Assembly: GCF_050624435.1 (NCBI RefSeq)
Contig: NC_134535.1
Span: 76,132,494 to 76,196,493, forward strand
DNA: 64,000 nucleotides
Source: Tenrec ecaudatus
Lineage: Eukaryota > Chordata > Mammalia > Afrosoricida > Tenrecidae
Direction: 5' to 3'
Shown: in pieces, positions 60,779 to 64,000 of the stretch
How positions within the stretch are numbered: position 1 is the stretch's first letter
Layout: each line of letters begins with the position of its first letter
Notes under the pieces: model-generated
What the model was told of the DNA's origin: nothing
Database searches by the model: none
What the model saw: only the letters and a program-made list of their open reading frames with translations
Made by a program: the position numbers and the translations under genes

Positions 60779-61717
60779 ATGAGAAACCATACGGCCATAA
60801 CCACATTCATCCTCCTGGGACTGACAGAAGACCCACAACTGCAGATTCTGATTTTCATGTTTCTACTTGTCACCTACATGTTGAGCATAACTGGAAATCT
60901 GACCATCATCATCCTCATATTAGTGGATTCCCACCTTAAAACCGCCATGTACTTTTTTCTCCAAAATTTCTCCTTCTTAGAAATCTCATTCACTTCTGCC
61001 TGCATTCCAAGATTCCTATACAGTATATCAACAGGTGACAGGACCATTACCTATGATGCTTGTGTAAGTGAATTATTTTTTATAGACCTTTTTGGAATAA
61101 CAGGTATTTTCCTCCTAACCACTATGTCCTATGATCGGTATGTGGCCATCTGCAAACCCCTGCACTACATGACCATCATGAACCACGGGGTCTGCCAAAG
61201 GCTTGTCTTAGGCTGCTGGATGATCACTTTGTTGCTTATATTCCCACCTCTCATCCTGGGACTGGATCTGGATTTCTATGACTCGAATGTCATTGACCAC
61301 TTTATTTGTGATGTCAATTCTCTTCTAAAAATCTCTTCCACAGGCACATGGTTCATAGAACAAATGGTTCTTACTTGCTCTGTAGTGATCTTTGTTATCA
61401 CTTTCATATGTGTGATTTTGTCCTACACATATATCATCAAAACAATTCTCAGAATCCCTTCTGCTCAACAAAGGAAAAAGGCTTTTTCTACTTGTTCTTC
61501 CCACATCATTGTGGCTTCCATCACCTATGGCAGCTGCATCTTTGTCTACGTTAAACCTTCAGCAAAAGATGAAATGAGCATTAATAAAGGGGTAACAATA
61601 CTAACTACATCCATTTCTCCCATGTTAAATCCATTTATTTATACCCTGAGGAACAAACAAGTCAAGCAAGCCTTTAATAATTTAATCAAAAGAATTTTTT
61701 TACTCTCAAAGCATTAG
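60779..61717 (+). CDS. OR6C68: Olfactory receptor, OR6C68-like, with atypical residues
   Basis: Open single-exon odorant receptor of 312 residues, starting [22 protein letters not shown], as in human OR6C68 from memory. Present: N3 glycosylation site, GN at 39-40, C95, [19 protein letters not shown] at 116-134, C177 of [32 protein letters not shown], and [18 protein letters not shown] in TM7. Odd: the PMYFFL motif is AMYFFL (P56A); the TEF of TM3 is TGI (E109G); and both outer ECL2 cysteines are gone (DFYDSN, Tyr167; KISSTGT, Ser187), while C95 and C177 of the main disulfide are kept. No stop or shift. It may be an expressed receptor with an altered loop or a gene under relaxed constraint. 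Orthology to OR6C68 rather than OR6C70/65 is uncertain. Confidence 0.85.
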   Translation: MRNHTAITTFILLGLTEDPQLQILIFMFLLVTYMLSITGNLTIIILILVDSHLKTAMYFFLQNFSFLEISFTSACIPRFLYSISTGDRTITYDACVSELFFIDLFGITGIFLLTTMSYDRYVAICKPLHYMTIMNHGVCQRLVLGCWMITLLLIFPPLILGLDLDFYDSNVIDHFICDVNSLLKISSTGTWFIEQMVLTCSVVIFVITFICVILSYTYIIKTILRIPSAQQRKKAFSTCSSHIIVASITYGSCIFVYVKPSAKDEMSINKGVTILTTSISPMLNPFIYTLRNKQVKQAFNNLIKRIFLLSKH

Positions 61718-61997
61718 ATATATAATGAAATGTAGGTAGCAAAGCATAAATTTTCTTAATTTGCCATTCTATCTTGTGGTTGGATATGCCAATAAGAATT
61801 AACACCAAGACTCTATCTTTAGATTTTGCATACTTAAGTGAAAGCTTCTTGGTTGCCTAAGAAACTTCAGATAATGAGGCAACACTTTAATTTTTGGTGG
61901 GATTAACCTTTTATATATATTTTTATCATGAAAAAATAATTCCGGAGACCATTTTAGATGGCTGTATCTGTTAAAACCCACTTCCTTTTGATGTATA
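61718..61997. other. 3' flank of the third OR
   Basis: AT-rich; the OR 3' UTR presumably lies here. No clear AATAAA. The minus-strand 90-codon frame (61799-62071) overlaps the SINE and is not a gene. Confidence 0.4.
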
Positions 61998-62205
61998 AGG
62001 AGCCCTGGTGGCATAATCAGTGCTCTTTGGGCCTCTAACTGCAAGGTCAGCAGATCAAAACCACCAGCCACTCAGTAGGAAAAAGATTGGGCTTTCTACT
62101 CCCATTAACAATTACAGTCTCAGAAACGCACAAAGGTACTTCTACTCTGTCTTATAGGGTCGCTTTGGGTCAGAATTAGCTCAATGGGAATGAATTATTT
62201 TGTTT
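61998..62205 (+). repeat. AfroSINE, complete
   Basis: AAGGAGCCCTGGTGGCATAAT (A-box region), TAACTGCAAGGTCAGCAG, ATCAAAACCACCAGCCACTC (decayed B box), TTCTACTCTGTCTTATAGGG, TCGCTTTGGGTCAGAATTAG and a T/G-rich tail. One of the best-kept AfroSINEs in the window. Confidence 0.9.
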
Positions 62206-63254
62206 ATTTGTTTTCTTTATTCATTTGGATGTATACCTTCCACAGTCTTGGTTGATTACAGTGAGAACATCCCCTTAGCCATTTATGGTTTTTGACAACA
62301 TAACCAGATAACAGGCACTTGACAGGAGAGCAAATGGATTCTCTGGAAAGTGGTAGTTAAAAGAAACGAATACATCAAAAATTGTTAAATTTAATAATTT
62401 TGTTTGGCTCAAAAAACTTTTATGTATTTATCCTTTGCAATGGTAATTTAATATTTATAGAAATGCATACTAACAATTATAATGTGAAGATAAAAATACA
62501 AACAAAGGTAATATTTTTCATTGATCTATGATTAAAATAGTAAAGAAAAGCATCATTCATTTGAACTATTATGATGTTTTTATTTCTGCATGCAAGAGAA
62601 AGCTATCCAAGATTGCACAGCCAATTTACAACGCAAATAAACCAGAATATACTACACATTATTTTTATAATTATAATATATAAAAAGAAATTTTAAAACG
62701 TGAACAAGATTTTGAAAGCAGTTCATTGAATTTTAAAGGACTTTCTTGTTCGATACGTGTCCTTGGTTCTCCAGAGAGGTATTAAGATGACTTCAGTGAC
62801 CGTTTCATGAAATGCCCACTAGCAGTTAAATGACAAGATTTATACATCATAAACAATATACAAAGATAAAAATTACATGCAATTTATTTTAACACATTTA
62901 CATTAATGTAATCTCCATAACAAATTAAATTAATTACTAGATTTAGATAATGTACCATAATATTATTGATATGAAAATTTTAAAAGCCAAATGATCAATC
63001 AATAGAAATGCAGAGCAATCAGAAATGTAAAAAGAAGTGAACGCAAGAGAAGAGAAACAAGAAACACTTTCTGTGAAATCTCAGACCTTAAGGCTCATTG
63101 AGAAAGTCTGTTCCAGTCATCGGTCAATTGTCACTTTTCTTTTGCCACAGCCTCTAGCTGAGATTTCACTAAATTACTGGAAAATCTGGCAAAAATTCAC
63201 AAAATAATATGCAGCTTGTGAGAGTACTCCTCCAGTACAAGCTACATATCACAA
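62206..63254. other. Intergenic
   Basis: Strongly AT-rich sequence; no gene, RNA or recognised repeat. Confidence 0.45.
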
Positions 63255-63880
63255 ACAAAAAATGCCTGTGGCCAAATTTCAGCCCTACTACAGCATCTGG
63301 GCAGGTTACCTTACACTACTGTCACAGGCGCCCCAGGGAAGAAGGCATCAAAATAGGACTGAGGAAGCACCGCCTTCTCAACGTGGAGCCAACGCTAATG
63401 GTATGTGTGGAGTCAACTATGTAGGAGGAAAGGCTTCAGGAGCTGTCACTGCTGATGGGGCATAACACAAAATGAGAAGGAGCAGTAGCAAACATCAACT
63501 CATAATCACAACCAGAAATGTACAAAGTATGACCCTGGGAAAATTAGAGGTCATTAAAAATGAAATGGAACACAAAAAGATCAATATTCTAGGCATCAGT
63601 GAACTGAAAAGGACTGGAATTGGCCATTTTAAATCAGAAGATGATACGGTTCACGTGCGGGGAAGGACACAAAGAGGAATGGCATTGCAGTCAGAGTTTA
63701 AAGGGGGAGGGGTTCTAGAGCCATCTTAAAGTACAATCCTATGATGCGATAATGTCTGTATGCATACAAGGAACTTCAATCAACCCAACTATTATTCAAA
63801 TTTATGGGCCAAGCACTAAATCTATTGATGCAGAAATTGAAAAACTACACCAATATCTTTAATCTGAAAGTGATAAAATG
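63255..63880 (+). mobile_element. RTE (BovB-related) LINE, 5' part with endonuclease start
   Basis: 63255-63470 matches the non-coding or ORF1-like leader of afrotherian RTE (TACAGCATCTGGGCAGG, GCGCCCCAGGGAAGAAGG). From 63472 the frame reads LIITTRNVQSMTLGKLEVIK, NEMEHKKINILGISELKRTG and IGHFKSEDDTVHVRG: the start of the RTE endonuclease with catalytic Asn (RNVQSM, for RNVRSM) and Glu (SELK). Damaged after about 63729; IQIYGPSTKSIDAEIEKLHQ at 63795-63860 in a new frame is the 'YAPT...' segment of EN. Ends near 63880. Confidence 0.8.
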
Positions 63881-63894
63881 TAATAAATATACAT

Positions 63895-64000
63895 TGTGTT
63901 AATCTGGGCATACTAGAGAAACACAATTCATAGACACTTATATATGTATAAGAAATAGCTTTATATACAAGAGCAGTTGAATATTGAGAAAACATCTTAG
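63895..64000 (+). mobile_element. Family-A solo LTR, start only (window edge)
   Basis: TGTGTTAATCTGGGCATACT, CTAGAGAAACACAATTCATAG, then TATATGTATAAGAAATAGC and ATTGAGAAAACATC: the first ~106 bp of the LTR seen at 57887. The rest lies outside. It abuts the RTE fragment. Confidence 0.65.

Noticed and set aside
61998-62070. tRNA gene
   Set aside because: The A- and B-box resemblance belongs to the AfroSINE head; no cloverleaf or anticodon arm could be drawn.

Overview
The window is mammalian genomic DNA from an afrotherian, most likely a tenrec (for example Echinops telfairi). Three things point there. (1) AfroSINE-type tRNA-derived SINEs and RTE (BovB-related) LINE copies, whose 3' ends look alike, are scattered throughout. 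(2) A young L1 family has a 3' UTR I do not know from other mammals. (3) A piece at about 40790-41046 matches, from memory, the right half of the SPIN (Space Invader) hAT DNA transposon. SPIN entered a few mammals by horizontal transfer, and the tenrec is the afrotherian known to carry it. No database search was possible; family names rest on recalled consensus sequences and visible motifs.

The only intact host genes are three single-exon olfactory receptors (ORs) of the OR6C/OR2AP1 type: 660-1589 (-), 25058-25984 (-) and 60779-61717 (+). A broken OR fragment lies at 34320-34570 (+). This resembles the OR6C cluster of human 12q13, where OR6C68, OR6C4 and OR2AP1 are neighbours. The first two are close paralogues (OR2AP1-like). 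The third is OR6C68-like and has lost several normally invariant OR residues. Each receptor would act alone as an odorant GPCR in sensory neurons; there is no operon-like cooperation.

Nearly everything else is transposable elements, often nested. 0-13.2 kb: the first OR gene, then successive L1 3'-UTR copies on +, one carrying a solo LTR, then the 5' half of an L1 holding a nested L1 3'-UTR copy with a perfect 15-bp target duplication. 13.2-16.1 kb: an L1 3' part on -, with a 100-bp CT/AT/AG palindrome. 16.1-24.2 kb: RTE pieces, several solo LTRs and a 1.7-kb repeat that recurs at 41.3-43.1 kb. 25-35 kb: the second OR, old L1 pieces, head-to-head SINEs and the OR fossil. 35.2-40.8 kb: a long L1 (+) with ORF1 and an internally deleted ORF2, followed by SPIN. 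43.1-53.0 kb: a nearly complete 10-kb L1 (-), interrupted by a solo LTR. 53.2-54.3 kb: another deleted L1. 55-64 kb: a mariner fossil, SINEs, LTRs, the third OR, and the 5' part of an RTE at the right edge.

I see no new multi-gene system. The most noteworthy signals are the SPIN element, the odd biology of the tenrec-type L1 (very long modular 3' UTR, double-tailed sister copies, duplicated 5'-UTR unit, an antisense open frame in the 5' UTR), and the paired loss of extracellular-loop cysteines in the third OR.
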